DNA of 9,709 nucleotides from Paracoccaceae bacterium (GCA_020832725.1 JAFIEC010000288.1:1-9709), one strand, 5' to 3'. Shown: positions 1 through 7,202, counted from the first letter of the stretch. Numbers and translations are program-made. The notes: generated by a model not told the origin, from the letters alone.

Positions 1-20
1 CGCCCGTCGGGAGGGCGGGC
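1..20. terminator. Possible terminator hairpin of an upstream gene
   Basis: The left edge contains a GC inverted repeat: CGCCC at 1-5 can pair with GGGCG at 13-17, or GCCCG at 2-6 with CGGGC at 16-20. No T-tract follows. It could be the terminator of a gene ending just before the window, but the stem is only 5 bp in very GC-rich DNA, so this is a weak call. Confidence 0.25.
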
Positions 21-36
21 TGAGCCCCCCAGTGTG

Positions 37-66
37 CCCCCCGCCCCGCCGTGGTGGGGGGGGGGG
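37..66. repeat. C-rich/G-rich inverted block with G11 homopolymer
   Basis: Positions 37-50 are C-rich (runs of six and four C) and are followed after a short spacer by eleven consecutive G at 56-66. The C-rich and G-rich arms can pair. Long G tracts are prone to slipped-strand length change and to sequencing error, so the exact length should be treated with caution. No adjacent reading frame depends on it. Confidence 0.8.
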
Positions 67-151
67 AAACCGGGGTGCACGACGCGAAAGACGCGCCAGT
101 GCCGGGGACGCCGCGTGACGGGCACGCGCCACGGCGGGGACAGCGCTGATC

Positions 152-231
152 GATGCGCTCCTTCTCGGATGCGCACGGGCACTGATGCACACCGCCACTG
201 ATGCGCACCGCCACTGATGCGCCCGATTGCG
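152..231. repeat. Degenerate 16-bp tandem array with phased GATGC(G/A)C cores
   Basis: The heptamer GATGCGC (GATGCAC in the third copy) occurs at 152, 168, 184, 200 and 216, exactly 16 bp apart each time. Units 3 and 4 (184-199, 200-215) differ by one base and share the body ACCGCCACT after the core. The second unit shares only the end of that body, and the first and fifth share only the core. Because 16 is not a multiple of three and no gene covers the site, it is not a protein repeat. It could be a small minisatellite or a set of binding sites; the sequence does not decide between them. Confidence 0.85.
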
Positions 232-698
232 GGCGGCCATGGTCCGGGCGCTTCCCGTCATCTGCGCATGCCGCACGGCGGTTGTGCAGGGCCCGGCTGC
301 GCGGCGCAGTGGATCTTCCCGGCGCGCGGCACACCGATTGCCTTGGCCTGTACAAGCCCGAGTATTCCGACCTCGCGCATCGGCAAGCCGGTCAGGCCCG
401 CTCCGGCCGAGACGTCGATGGCGGCCCCGCGCTCCCGCAATGCTGACCGCAACTGTCACGGGGCGCCGGGTGCCATGCGGAAACGGGGCGGGTGGCCCGA
501 TGATCCGCGCGATGCGCCAAGGGGGCCAGCCTCCGCCCCTGCAGGATCCATCGAACCCTGTCAGGTCTGCCGATGGTAGCACCACCGCTCAGGCAAACGG
601 CACCAATCGGGTGGCCGGGAGGCAACAGGATGCCAGCAGCCCCGGTGCCTCACCGCACCGCCGGGGGCCGGGTGCGCCCCGAAGGGGTGGGCCCGCGC

Positions 699-740
699 GG
701 GGCGGAGCGCGGCCCGGAGGGTCGCCGAGGCTCCGCGCCC
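699..740. other. Strong predicted stem-loop in the alaS upstream region
   Basis: Two stacked helices can form. The outer stem pairs 699-708 with 730-740, with one bulged base at 737. The inner stem pairs 709-715 with 719-725, with one G-T wobble and a three-base loop. A four-base bulge (726-729) separates them on the 3' side. This gives about 17 base pairs in 42 nt. It lies about 265 bp before the alaS start and has no T-tract. It might be a terminator of an upstream transcript or a structured leader, but GC-rich DNA makes such folds easily. Confidence 0.4.
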
Positions 741-837
741 CCCTGCGCCGCCGGCATCACGCGCACGATCCGCACGCGCCTCATCGGCCATTCCCACGCG
801 CGCGGCCGTTGCATGGGGCAAGCGCTCCGTCACGCTC

Positions 838-867
838 CTCCTCGGGCCTCCTCGGGCCTCCTCGGGC
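838..867. repeat. Three perfect tandem copies of CTCCTCGGGC
   Basis: The 10-bp unit CTCCTCGGGC is repeated three times without mismatch (838-847, 848-857, 858-867). It is followed directly by a GGGCC/GGCCC palindrome around 864-875. The unit length is close to one DNA helical turn, so the copies lie on the same face. It sits about 140 bp upstream of the alaS start codon, in a stretch with no gene. Its function is unknown. Confidence 0.85.
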
Positions 868-1004
868 CGGGGCCCTGCCGGCGCATATTCCCGGGGCGGG
901 CCGGTGGCGGAAAAAGCCGTTTCACCTCGCGGCCCCCTTGCGGTAAAGCACGCGGACGCGCCCGGTCCGCCCCCGGGTGCCGCGGCCCGCGGTGAGGAGA
1001 GACC

Positions 1005-3677
1005 ATGCCCAGCCTGAACGATATCCGGTCGAGCTTTCTTGACTATTTCTCCCGGCACGGCCACCGGGTGGTGGAATCCTCGCCGCTTGTTCCGCGCAAC
1101 GATCCCACGCTCATGTTCACCAATTCGGGCATGGTGCAGTTCAAGAACGTCTTCACCGGCATCGAGCACCGCGACTATACCCGCGCCGCCACCTCCCAGA
1201 AATGCGTGCGCGCGGGCGGCAAGCACAACGACCTCGACAATGTGGGCTATACCGCGCGCCACCACACCTTCTTCGAGATGCTCGGCAATTTCAGCTTTGG
1301 CGACTATTTCAAGGAAGAGGCGATCCCGCTGGCCTGGAACCTTGTGACGCGGGAGTTCGGGATCGACCCGTCGCGCCTTCTGGTCACGGTCTACCACACC
1401 GACGACGCGGCCGCCGAGTTGTGGCGCAAGGTGGCAGGCCTGCCCGAAGAGCGGATCATCCGCATCCCCACCTCGGACAATTTCTGGATGATGGGCCCCA
1501 CCGGCCCCTGTGGCCCCTGCACCGAAATCTTCTATGACCACGGCCCCCACATTCCCGGTGGCCCCCCCGGCAGCCCCGACGAGGATGGCGACCGTTTCAT
1601 CGAGATCTGGAACCTCGTCTTCATGCAGTACGAGCAGTTCGAGGATGGCAGCCGCCGGGACCTCGCCGCCCAATCCATCGACACCGGCATGGGGCTGGAG
1701 CGGATCGGCGCGCTCCTGCAGGGGCGGCACGACAATTACGACACCGACCTGATGCGCAGCCTGATCGAGGCCAGCGCGCATGCCACCTCGTCCGATCCGG
1801 ACGGGCCGGGGCGCATTCATCACCGGGTGATCGCCGACCATCTGCGCGCCACGGGCTTTCTGATCGCCGACGGGGTGATGCCCTCCAACGAGGGGCGTGG
1901 CTATGTGCGGCGGCGCATCATGCGCCGCGCCATGCGCCATGCCCACCAGCTGGGCGCGTCCGATCCGGTCATGCACCGTCTGGTGCCGGCCCTGCTTCGG
2001 CAGATGGGGCAGGCCTATCCCGAACTCGGGCGGGCCGAGACCCTGATCTCCGAGACGCTGAGGCTGGAGGAGACGCGGTTCAAGGCCACGCTGGAGCGCG
2101 GGCTGCGGCTGCTGTCCGATGAGGTGGACAATCTGGGCGAGGGTCAGCCCCTGCCCGGCGAGGCCGCCTTTCGCCTTTATGACACCTACGGCTTTCCGCT
2201 CGATCTGACCCAGGACGCCCTGCGCGAGATGGGCCGGGCGGTGGATGTGGCGGGTTTCGAGGCGGCCATGGCCGCGCAGAAGGCCCGCGCCCGCGCGGCC
2301 TGGGCCGGCTCGGGCGAGACCGCCGATGCCGCGCTGTGGTTCGATCTGGCCGAGACCCATGGCGCGACCGAGTTTCTGGGCTATGACACCGAGGTCGCCG
2401 AGGGTCAGATCCTCGCGCTGGTGGCCGAGGGCGCGCAGGTTGATCGTGCAGGCCCCGGCGCTGTCGTGCAGATCGTGCTCAACCAGACGCCGTTCTATGC
2501 CGAGGCAGGCGGGCAGGTGGCCGATACCGGCACCTTGCGCAGCGGCACGGCGCTTGCCGAGATCACGGATGTGCGCAAGGTGGCGGGGGGGCTCTTTGCC
2601 CACACCGCCCGGGTGATCGAGGGGGTGCTGGAGCGCGGGGCGGCCGCAGAGCTGGTGGTGGACAACGCCCGTCGCGGCGCGATCCGGGCCAACCATTCCG
2701 CCACCCATCTTCTGCACGAGGCGCTGCGTCAGCATCTGGGAAGCCATGTCGCCCAGCGGGGCAGTCTGAACGCACCCGACCGTCTCCGATTTGATTTCAG
2801 CCACGGCGCGGCGCTGTCGGCGGGAACGCTGAGCGCGGTTCAGGAGGAGGTGAACGCCTTCATCCGCCAGGATGCGCCGGTGGAGACCCGCATCATGAGC
2901 CCCGACGACGCCAGGGCGCTGGGCGCGCAGGCCCTCTTTGGCGAGAAATACGGCGACGAGGTGCGCGTGGTCTCCATGGGGCGGCAGGCTGGCTCGGGCC
3001 GGGGGGCCGATGGCGCCACCTATTCCATCGAGCTGTGCGGCGGGACCCATGTGCGCCGCACCGGAGAAATCGGGCTGTGCGTCATTCTGGGCGACAGTGC
3101 CTCCTCGGCCGGGGTGCGGCGGGTCGAGGCGCTGACCGGGCAGGCGGCGCTGGCCCATCTGGCAGGACAGGCAGCGCGTCTGGCCGAGATGGCCGAGGCC
3201 CTGCGCGCGCCTCCCCATGAGGCCCCCGAGCGGCTGCGCGCCATCCTCGAGGAACGCCGCGCCCTGCAGAACGAGGTGGCGCAACTGCGCCGGGAGCTGG
3301 CGATGTCGGGCGGCACCGGGGCTGCGGCGGTATCAGCGGCCGAGCAGGTGGCCGGCGTGGCGTTTCTGGGACAGGTGTTGTCCGGCGTCTCGGGCAAGGA
3401 TCTCGCGGCGCTGGTGGATGCCCACAAGGCGCGCATCGGGTCGGGCGTGGTGGCGCTGGTAGCCGACACGGGCGGCAAGGCCGCAGTGGCCGTGGGCGTG
3501 ACCGACGATCTGACGGGGCGGCTTTCGGCGGTGCCGCTGGTGCGGGCTGCGGCGGCGGCCCTGGGAGGCAAGGGCGGCGGCGGGCGGCCCGATTTCGCAC
3601 AGGCCGGCGGGGCTGCGCCCGAACAGGCAGAGGCGGCGCTGGCCGCGATCAGGAAAACAATGGAGGAAGGCGCATGA
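1005..3677 (+). CDS. alaS: Alanyl-tRNA synthetase
   Basis: This 890-residue class II synthetase charges tRNA-Ala with alanine in the cytoplasm and hydrolyses mischarged Ser- or Gly-tRNA-Ala. The aminoacylation core spans roughly residues 1-250: the SQKCVRAGGKHNDLDNVG stretch (64-81), GPCGPCTEI (167-175) and motif 3 SIDTGMGLERI (224-234). The editing domain has the zinc-site motifs HSATH (564-568) and CGGTH (C678, H682). A helical heptad-like region near 725-770 leads into the C-terminal oligomerisation domain, with the glycine-rich GGKGGGGRPDF around 854-864. Length fits the family (E. coli about 876) and nothing is missing. The ATG at 1005 follows GAGGAG (994-999) at good spacing and gives the expected N-terminus. 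The stop overlaps the start of the DUF1330 gene (ATGA), implying a transcriptional unit. Confidence 0.99.
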   Translation: MPSLNDIRSSFLDYFSRHGHRVVESSPLVPRNDPTLMFTNSGMVQFKNVFTGIEHRDYTRAATSQKCVRAGGKHNDLDNVGYTARHHTFFEMLGNFSFGDYFKEEAIPLAWNLVTREFGIDPSRLLVTVYHTDDAAAELWRKVAGLPEERIIRIPTSDNFWMMGPTGPCGPCTEIFYDHGPHIPGGPPGSPDEDGDRFIEIWNLVFMQYEQFEDGSRRDLAAQSIDTGMGLERIGALLQGRHDNYDTDLMRSLIEASAHATSSDPDGPGRIHHRVIADHLRATGFLIADGVMPSNEGRGYVRRRIMRRAMRHAHQLGASDPVMHRLVPALLRQMGQAYPELGRAETLISETLRLEETRFKATLERGLRLLSDEVDNLGEGQPLPGEAAFRLYDTYGFPLDLTQDALREMGRAVDVAGFEAAMAAQKARARAAWAGSGETADAALWFDLAETHGATEFLGYDTEVAEGQILALVAEGAQVDRAGPGAVVQIVLNQTPFYAEAGGQVADTGTLRSGTALAEITDVRKVAGGLFAHTARVIEGVLERGAAAELVVDNARRGAIRANHSATHLLHEALRQHLGSHVAQRGSLNAPDRLRFDFSHGAALSAGTLSAVQEEVNAFIRQDAPVETRIMSPDDARALGAQALFGEKYGDEVRVVSMGRQAGSGRGADGATYSIELCGGTHVRRTGEIGLCVILGDSASSAGVRRVEALTGQAALAHLAGQAARLAEMAEALRAPPHEAPERLRAILEERRALQNEVAQLRRELAMSGGTGAAAVSAAEQVAGVAFLGQVLSGVSGKDLAALVDAHKARIGSGVVALVADTGGKAAVAVGVTDDLTGRLSAVPLVRAAAAALGGKGGGGRPDFAQAGGAAPEQAEAALAAIRKTMEEGA

Positions 3678-3964
3678 GCAAGAAGGGCTACTGGATGGGG
3701 CATATCGAGGTGCATGACACCGAATCCTATGCCAAATATGCCGAGATCGCGGGCAGGGCCGTGGCCGCACATGGCGGCGAGTTCCTGGTTCGGGCTGGTC
3801 GCTACCGGGTGATGGAAGGGACCGAGCGCCCGCGCCATGTGCTCAGCTGCTTTCCGAGCTTTGATGCGGCCGTGGCCTGCTACGAATCCGAATTGTATCA
3901 GGAGGCGCTGAAATTCGCCCTTCCTGCCGCCACCCGCGATCTGGTGATCGTCGAGGGGGTCTGA
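3674..3964 (+). CDS. DUF1330 family small protein, coupled to alaS
   Basis: A 96-residue protein of the DUF1330 family, small proteins with a ferredoxin-like dimeric alpha-beta barrel fold and no established biochemical role. Family features visible are an N-terminal beta strand (GYWMGHIEV, 5-13), a helix with paired tyrosines (YAKYAEIAG), the hallmark AAHGGEFLVRAG near 31-42, RPRHVLSCFPSFDAA, an SELYQEAL segment and the C-terminal DLVIVEGV. The length is complete for the family. There is no signal peptide or membrane segment, so it is probably cytosolic. GGAGG at 3662-3666, inside the alaS 3' end, sits 7 bp before the ATG. That ATG overlaps the alaS TGA, so translation is likely coupled to the synthetase. 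A role linked to tRNA charging is only an inference from position. Confidence 0.93.
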   Translation: MSKKGYWMGHIEVHDTESYAKYAEIAGRAVAAHGGEFLVRAGRYRVMEGTERPRHVLSCFPSFDAAVACYESELYQEALKFALPAATRDLVIVEGV

Positions 3965-3984
3965 CGCAGCCGCGCCGCGCTGCG
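3965..3984 (+). terminator. Possible hairpin after the alaS-DUF1330 unit
   Basis: CGCAGC (3965-3970) and GCTGCG (3979-3984) form a 6-bp inverted repeat with an 8-nt loop directly after the DUF1330 stop codon. There is no T-tract, so factor-independent termination is uncertain. The M20 gene starts only 81 bp downstream of the DUF1330 stop and may be read through. Confidence 0.3.
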
Positions 3985-4045
3985 GCACGGGGCTTGCACG
4001 CGGGCGCGGGCGGGGTCACACTCTGGCAAACCCAGGGAGGCCCCC

Positions 4046-5212
4046 ATGCCCGTGCGCAACCGTATCGCCGAGATCAGCACCGAGATCACCGCCTGGCGGC
4101 GTGACCTTCATGCCCATCCCGAACTTCTGTTCGACACGCATCGCACATCGGCCTTTGTCGCCGAGAGGCTGCGCGCCTTCGGCTGCGACGAGGTGGTGGA
4201 GGGGATTGGGCGCACCGGCGTCGTCGGGCTGATCCGCGGCCGCAGCACGGCCTCGGGCCGTGTCATCGGGCTGCGCGCCGACATGGATGCCCTGCCCATC
4301 GAGGAGGCGACAGGCGCCCCCCATGCCTCGCGCAACCCCGGGCTGATGCATGCCTGCGGCCATGACGGCCACACCGCCATGCTGCTGGGGGCGGCGCGCT
4401 ATCTTGCCGAAAGCCGCAATTTCGACGGCACCGTCGCTGTGATCTTCCAACCCGCCGAAGAGGGGGGCGGCGGCGGGCGCGAGATGGTGCAGGACGGGCT
4501 GATGGAGCGGTTCGACATCGCCGAGGTCTACGGGATGCACAACTGGCCCGGCCTGCCCGTGGGCAGCTTTGCCATCCGGCCGGGCGCATTCTTTGCCGCC
4601 ACCGACGAATTCGAAATCCTCATCGAGGGCAAGGGGGGCCACGCGGCCAAGCCCCACGAGACGGTGGATCCGAACGTGATCGCGGCCCATCTGGTGCTGG
4701 CGCTGCAGACGATCGTGGCGCGCAACGCCGACCCTGTGCAGCCGCTGGTGGTGTCGGTCACCGGCCTGCACAGCGAAGGCAACGCCTTCAACGTCATTCC
4801 CCAGCGGGTGCGCATGCGCGGCACGGTGCGCAGTCAGGATGCCGGCACGCGGCGCATTGCCGAAGAGCGGCTGAAGGCGCTGGCAGCGCAGGTGACGGCG
4901 GCCTTTGGCGCGCAGGCGGAGGTGCATTTCCGCGCGGGCTATCCGGTGATGGTCAATGCCGAGGAGGAAGCCGGCGTGATGGCACGGGTGGCGGAAAGGG
5001 TGACTGGCCAGCCGACGGCCCATGCGCCGCTGGTGATGGGAGGCGAGGATTTCGCCTATATGCTCGAGGCGCGTCCGGGTGCCTATATCCTGGTGGGCAA
5101 CGGAAATACCGCGCCCGTGCATCACCCGGCCTATGATTTCAACGATGCCGCCATCCCCGCCGGTGCCAGCTTCTGGGCCGAGCTGGTGGAGGACCGCCTG
5201 CCCGCGGCCTGA
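4046..5212 (+). CDS. M20 family metallo-amidohydrolase/aminoacylase
   Basis: A 388-residue cytosolic enzyme of the M20D aminoacylase / hippurate hydrolase group, which cleaves the amide bond of N-acyl or N-benzoyl amino acids using a two-metal site. Motifs in order: LHAHPEL (21-27), LRADMDALPI (76-85), HACGHDGHT with likely ligands C104 and H106, FQPAEEG with E138/E139 as base and ligand, MHNWPG with H165, the lid/dimerisation segment around 185-295 (GGHAAKPHE at 197-205), GGEDFA (332-337) and VHHPAYDFND with H359/H360. Length is normal and no key residue is missing. The ATG at 4046 has GGGAGG (4035-4040) 5 bp upstream. A poor promoter-like pair (TTGCAC 3994, CACACT 4017) precedes it. The exact substrate cannot be told from sequence; related IAA-amino acid and N-acetyl diaminopimelate deacetylases share these motifs. 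Confidence 0.93.
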   Translation: MPVRNRIAEISTEITAWRRDLHAHPELLFDTHRTSAFVAERLRAFGCDEVVEGIGRTGVVGLIRGRSTASGRVIGLRADMDALPIEEATGAPHASRNPGLMHACGHDGHTAMLLGAARYLAESRNFDGTVAVIFQPAEEGGGGGREMVQDGLMERFDIAEVYGMHNWPGLPVGSFAIRPGAFFAATDEFEILIEGKGGHAAKPHETVDPNVIAAHLVLALQTIVARNADPVQPLVVSVTGLHSEGNAFNVIPQRVRMRGTVRSQDAGTRRIAEERLKALAAQVTAAFGAQAEVHFRAGYPVMVNAEEEAGVMARVAERVTGQPTAHAPLVMGGEDFAYMLEARPGAYILVGNGNTAPVHHPAYDFNDAAIPAGASFWAELVEDRLPAA

Positions 5213-5241
5213 TCCGTGCGCCGCGCCCGCTTGACCCGGCA

Positions 5242-5262
5242 CCGCCCCTCGGGCATGGGCGG
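5242..5262 (+). other. Hairpin directly before the uup start codon
   Basis: CCGCCC (5242-5247) pairs with GGGCGG (5257-5262) across a 9-nt loop, ending 3 bp before the uup ATG. An alternative is GCCCC (5244-5248) with GGGGC (5261-5265). No T-tract follows. It could end M20 transcription or restrict ribosome access to uup, where no good Shine-Dalgarno is seen. A -35-like CTTGACC (5230-5236) lies upstream but has no convincing -10 partner. Confidence 0.35.
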
Positions 5263-5265
5263 GGC

Positions 5266-7119
5266 ATGGCGCGCGCATCCCTCCTGCAACTCTCCGGCAT
5301 TGGCCTTGGCTTTGGCGGCAAGCCCCTCTTCGAGGGGGCCGATCTTGTGGTGCACGAAGGCGACCGCCTTGCGCTGGTGGGGCGGAACGGATCGGGCAAG
5401 TCCACGCTGCTGCGGGTGATGGCCGGGCTGGTGGAGCCGGACAGCGGCAAGCGGAGCCTCTCGGCCGGGGTGCGGGCAGGCTATATGGAGCAGGAGCCGG
5501 ATCTGGCGGCCTTCGACACGCTGGGTGCCTTTGCCGCGCGCAACCTTGCCCCCGGCGAGGAATGGCGGGTGGAGGCGGCGGCAGAGGGCCTCGACTTCGA
5601 CCCGGAGCGCCCCGTGGCCACCGCCTCGGGCGGAGAGCGCCGCCGCGCCGCGCTGGCCGGGCTTCTGGGCGAGGAACCGGAACTGCTGCTTCTGGACGAG
5701 CCGACCAACCACCTCGACATCGCCGCCATCGGCTGGCTGGAGGATACCCTGCGCGCCCGGGGCCGGGGCATGGTGCTGATCAGCCACGACCGGGCGGTGC
5801 TGCGGGCGCTGTCGACCGGAGTGCTTTGGGTGGACAGGGGCCGCCTGCGCCGACTTGACCGCGGGTTCGATCATTTCGAGTCGTGGCAGGAAGAGATCTG
5901 GGCCAACGAGGAGGCCGAGCGCCACAAGCTCGACCAGAAGATCAAGGCCGAGGCCCGCTGGGCGGTGGAGGGGATCAGCGCCCGGCGCAAGCGCAACCAG
6001 GGCCGGCTGCGGGCATTGGGAGATCTGCGCACGACACGGGCGGGCATGCGTGTGCGCTCGGGCGTGGCCGACATGCGCCTCGAGGCCGGGGAGGCCTCGG
6101 GCCGACTGGTGATCGAGGCCGAAGGGGTGGCGCTCAGCCTTGGCGGTCAGCCGCTGCTGCGCGACCTGTCGCTGCGGCTGATGCGGGGCGACCGGCTGGC
6201 CGTGGTGGGGCCAAACGGGGTCGGCAAGACAACCCTGCTGCGTGTCCTGCTGGGCGAGATCGCCCCCGATGCGGGCCGCCTGCGCCATGGCACAAAGCTT
6301 GAGGTGGCGGTGTTCGACCAGAACCGCGCCGCCCTCGACCCTGCGGCCAGCCTCTGGGAAAGCCTGACGCTTGATCCGGTGCTGGGCGTGCAGGGGCAAT
6401 CCGATCAGGTGATGGTGCGCGGCCAGCCCCGGCATGTGGTCGCCTATCTCAAGGATTTCCTCTTTGACGAGGCCCAGGCACGGCAGCCGGTCTCGGCCCT
6501 GTCAGGGGGCGAGCGGGCGCGGCTGCTGCTGGCGCGGATCATGGCACGCAATTGCAACCTGCTGGTGCTGGACGAACCCACGAACGACCTCGATATCGAG
6601 ACGCTGGACCTGTTGCAGGACCTGCTGTCCGACTTCGCGGGCACGGTGCTGATGGTCAGCCATGACCGTGACTTCATCGACCGCGTGGCCACCGCCACCC
6701 TTCTGATGGAGGGGGAGGGGCGCGTCACCACCTATGCCGGGGGCTGGTCCGATCTTGTAGCGCAACGCGGGGGCGTGCCGGGGCGCGGGCGCGGCCGTGC
6801 CGCCGACAGCCCGCCCCCCGTGGCCACCCCCACGCCGGAGGCACGTGCCCGAAAGGGCGGGGGTGGGCGCAAGCCCGGCCTGAGCTTTTCCGAGACGCAC
6901 CGGCTGGAAAAACTGCCCGGAGAGATCGCACGCCTGGAGGAGGAGATCGGCAAGCTTTCGGCGCTTCTGTCCGACCCCGACCTCTATGCCCGCGACCCGG
7001 CCCGCTTTGACAAGGCGACCGCGGCCCTTGTGGCCCGGCAGCAGACGCTGGCCCGGGCGGAAGAGGAATGGCTGTCACTGGCCGAGCGCGCCGAGGCGGC
7101 GGGGCAGGGCGGTGCCTGA
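5266..7119 (+). CDS. uup: ABC-F family ATPase Uup
   Basis: A 617-residue soluble ATPase with two ABC cassettes and no membrane segment. Cassette 1: Walker A GRNGSGKST (39-47), signature SGGE (121-124), Walker B LLLLDEPTNHLD (140-151), H174. Cassette 2: Walker A GPNGVGKTT (315-323), signature LSGGE (412-416), Walker B LLVLDEPTNDLD (432-443), H466. A charged interdomain linker lies at about 206-280. After a Gly/Pro/Arg-rich hinge (about 500-540) comes a C-terminal coiled coil (about 545-613), as in E. coli Uup (635 aa). The stretch VMVRGQPRHVVAYLKDFLF and the ETLDLL that follows Walker B 2 also match Uup rather than EttA. Known Uup proteins act on ribosomes and affect transposon precise excision and DNA branch intermediates. 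The start gives the family N-terminus but lacks a clear Shine-Dalgarno. Confidence 0.93.
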   Translation: MARASLLQLSGIGLGFGGKPLFEGADLVVHEGDRLALVGRNGSGKSTLLRVMAGLVEPDSGKRSLSAGVRAGYMEQEPDLAAFDTLGAFAARNLAPGEEWRVEAAAEGLDFDPERPVATASGGERRRAALAGLLGEEPELLLLDEPTNHLDIAAIGWLEDTLRARGRGMVLISHDRAVLRALSTGVLWVDRGRLRRLDRGFDHFESWQEEIWANEEAERHKLDQKIKAEARWAVEGISARRKRNQGRLRALGDLRTTRAGMRVRSGVADMRLEAGEASGRLVIEAEGVALSLGGQPLLRDLSLRLMRGDRLAVVGPNGVGKTTLLRVLLGEIAPDAGRLRHGTKLEVAVFDQNRAALDPAASLWESLTLDPVLGVQGQSDQVMVRGQPRHVVAYLKDFLFDEAQARQPVSALSGGERARLLLARIMARNCNLLVLDEPTNDLDIETLDLLQDLLSDFAGTVLMVSHDRDFIDRVATATLLMEGEGRVTTYAGGWSDLVAQRGGVPGRGRGRAADSPPPVATPTPEARARKGGGGRKPGLSFSETHRLEKLPGEIARLEEEIGKLSALLSDPDLYARDPARFDKATAALVARQQTLARAEEEWLSLAERAEAAGQGGA

Positions 7120-7129
7120 GCTTCCCCGT

Positions 7130-7142
7130 CGTCCACAGGACG
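7130..7142 (+). terminator. Short hairpin after uup
   Basis: CGTCC (7130-7134) and GGACG (7138-7142) form a 5-bp stem with a 3-nt loop, followed by TTTG. It abuts the -35 element of the next gene. Too short to be a confident terminator on its own. Confidence 0.25.
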
Positions 7143-7143
7143 T

Positions 7144-7171
7144 TTGACAAGGCCCGCACCCTCCCTACAAC
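7144..7171 (+). promoter_or_regulatory. Sigma70-type promoter of the lectin-domain gene
   Basis: A perfect -35 TTGACA (7144-7149) and a -10 TACAAC (7166-7171, four of six consensus bases) are separated by 16 bp. The predicted start would be near 7178, giving a leader of about 25 nt. It lies in the 83-bp gap after uup and is the best promoter in the window. Confidence 0.6.
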
Positions 7172-7192
7172 GAAGTCTTGGTACGCGGTAAC

Positions 7193-7199
7193 GAGGTGA
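7193..7199 (+). promoter_or_regulatory. Strong ribosome binding site for the lectin-domain gene
   Basis: GAGGTGA matches seven consecutive bases of the anti-Shine-Dalgarno complement. Its GAGG core ends 6 bp before the ATG at 7203, which fixes that start. Confidence 0.75.
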
Positions 7200-7202
7200 C
7201 AG

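Larger units (their letters stand above)
1..1004. other. Long gene-free region upstream of alaS
   Basis: I find no convincing protein gene, tRNA or rRNA in this 1-kb stretch. Open frames exist on both strands, but the longest (plus strand, 227-946) translates to Arg/Pro/Ala-rich low-quality sequence with no recognisable domain, as expected of random GC-rich DNA. What is visible: a short GC hairpin at the left edge, an 11-G run at 56-66, a phased 16-bp tandem array at 152-231, a long hairpin at 699-740, and a 10-bp triple repeat at 838-867 ending about 140 bp before alaS. A weak promoter-like pair for alaS (TTTCAC at 920-925 and TAAAGC at 944-949, 18-bp spacer) is too poor to list separately. 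In many alphaproteobacteria recA lies upstream of alaS, so an upstream gene may end just outside the window; this is inference. Confidence 0.7.

Noticed and set aside
227..946. 239-codon plus-strand open frame before alaS
   Set aside because: Arg/Pro/Ala-rich translation with no hydrophobic core pattern, domain or ribosome site, and it runs through the tandem repeats.
561..3284. 907-codon open frame on the minus strand
   Set aside because: It is the antisense shadow of alaS, kept open by high GC3; its extension into 561-1004 has low-complexity Arg/Gly/Pro/Ala sequence and no domain.
3020..3988. 322-codon minus-strand open frame
   Set aside because: Antisense to the alaS 3' end and the DUF1330 gene; no recognisable protein features.
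4016..5278. 420-codon minus-strand open frame
   Set aside because: Antisense to the M20 gene, whose motifs and ribosome site are clear on the plus strand; the antisense translation is rich in His/Gly/Arg and shows no family.
5131..6435. 434-codon minus-strand open frame
   Set aside because: Antisense to uup; same reasons.
7130..7139. DnaA-box-like GTCCACA sequence
   Set aside because: Single partial match to the TTATCCACA consensus, with no cluster and no AT-rich unwinding region, so no origin is supported.
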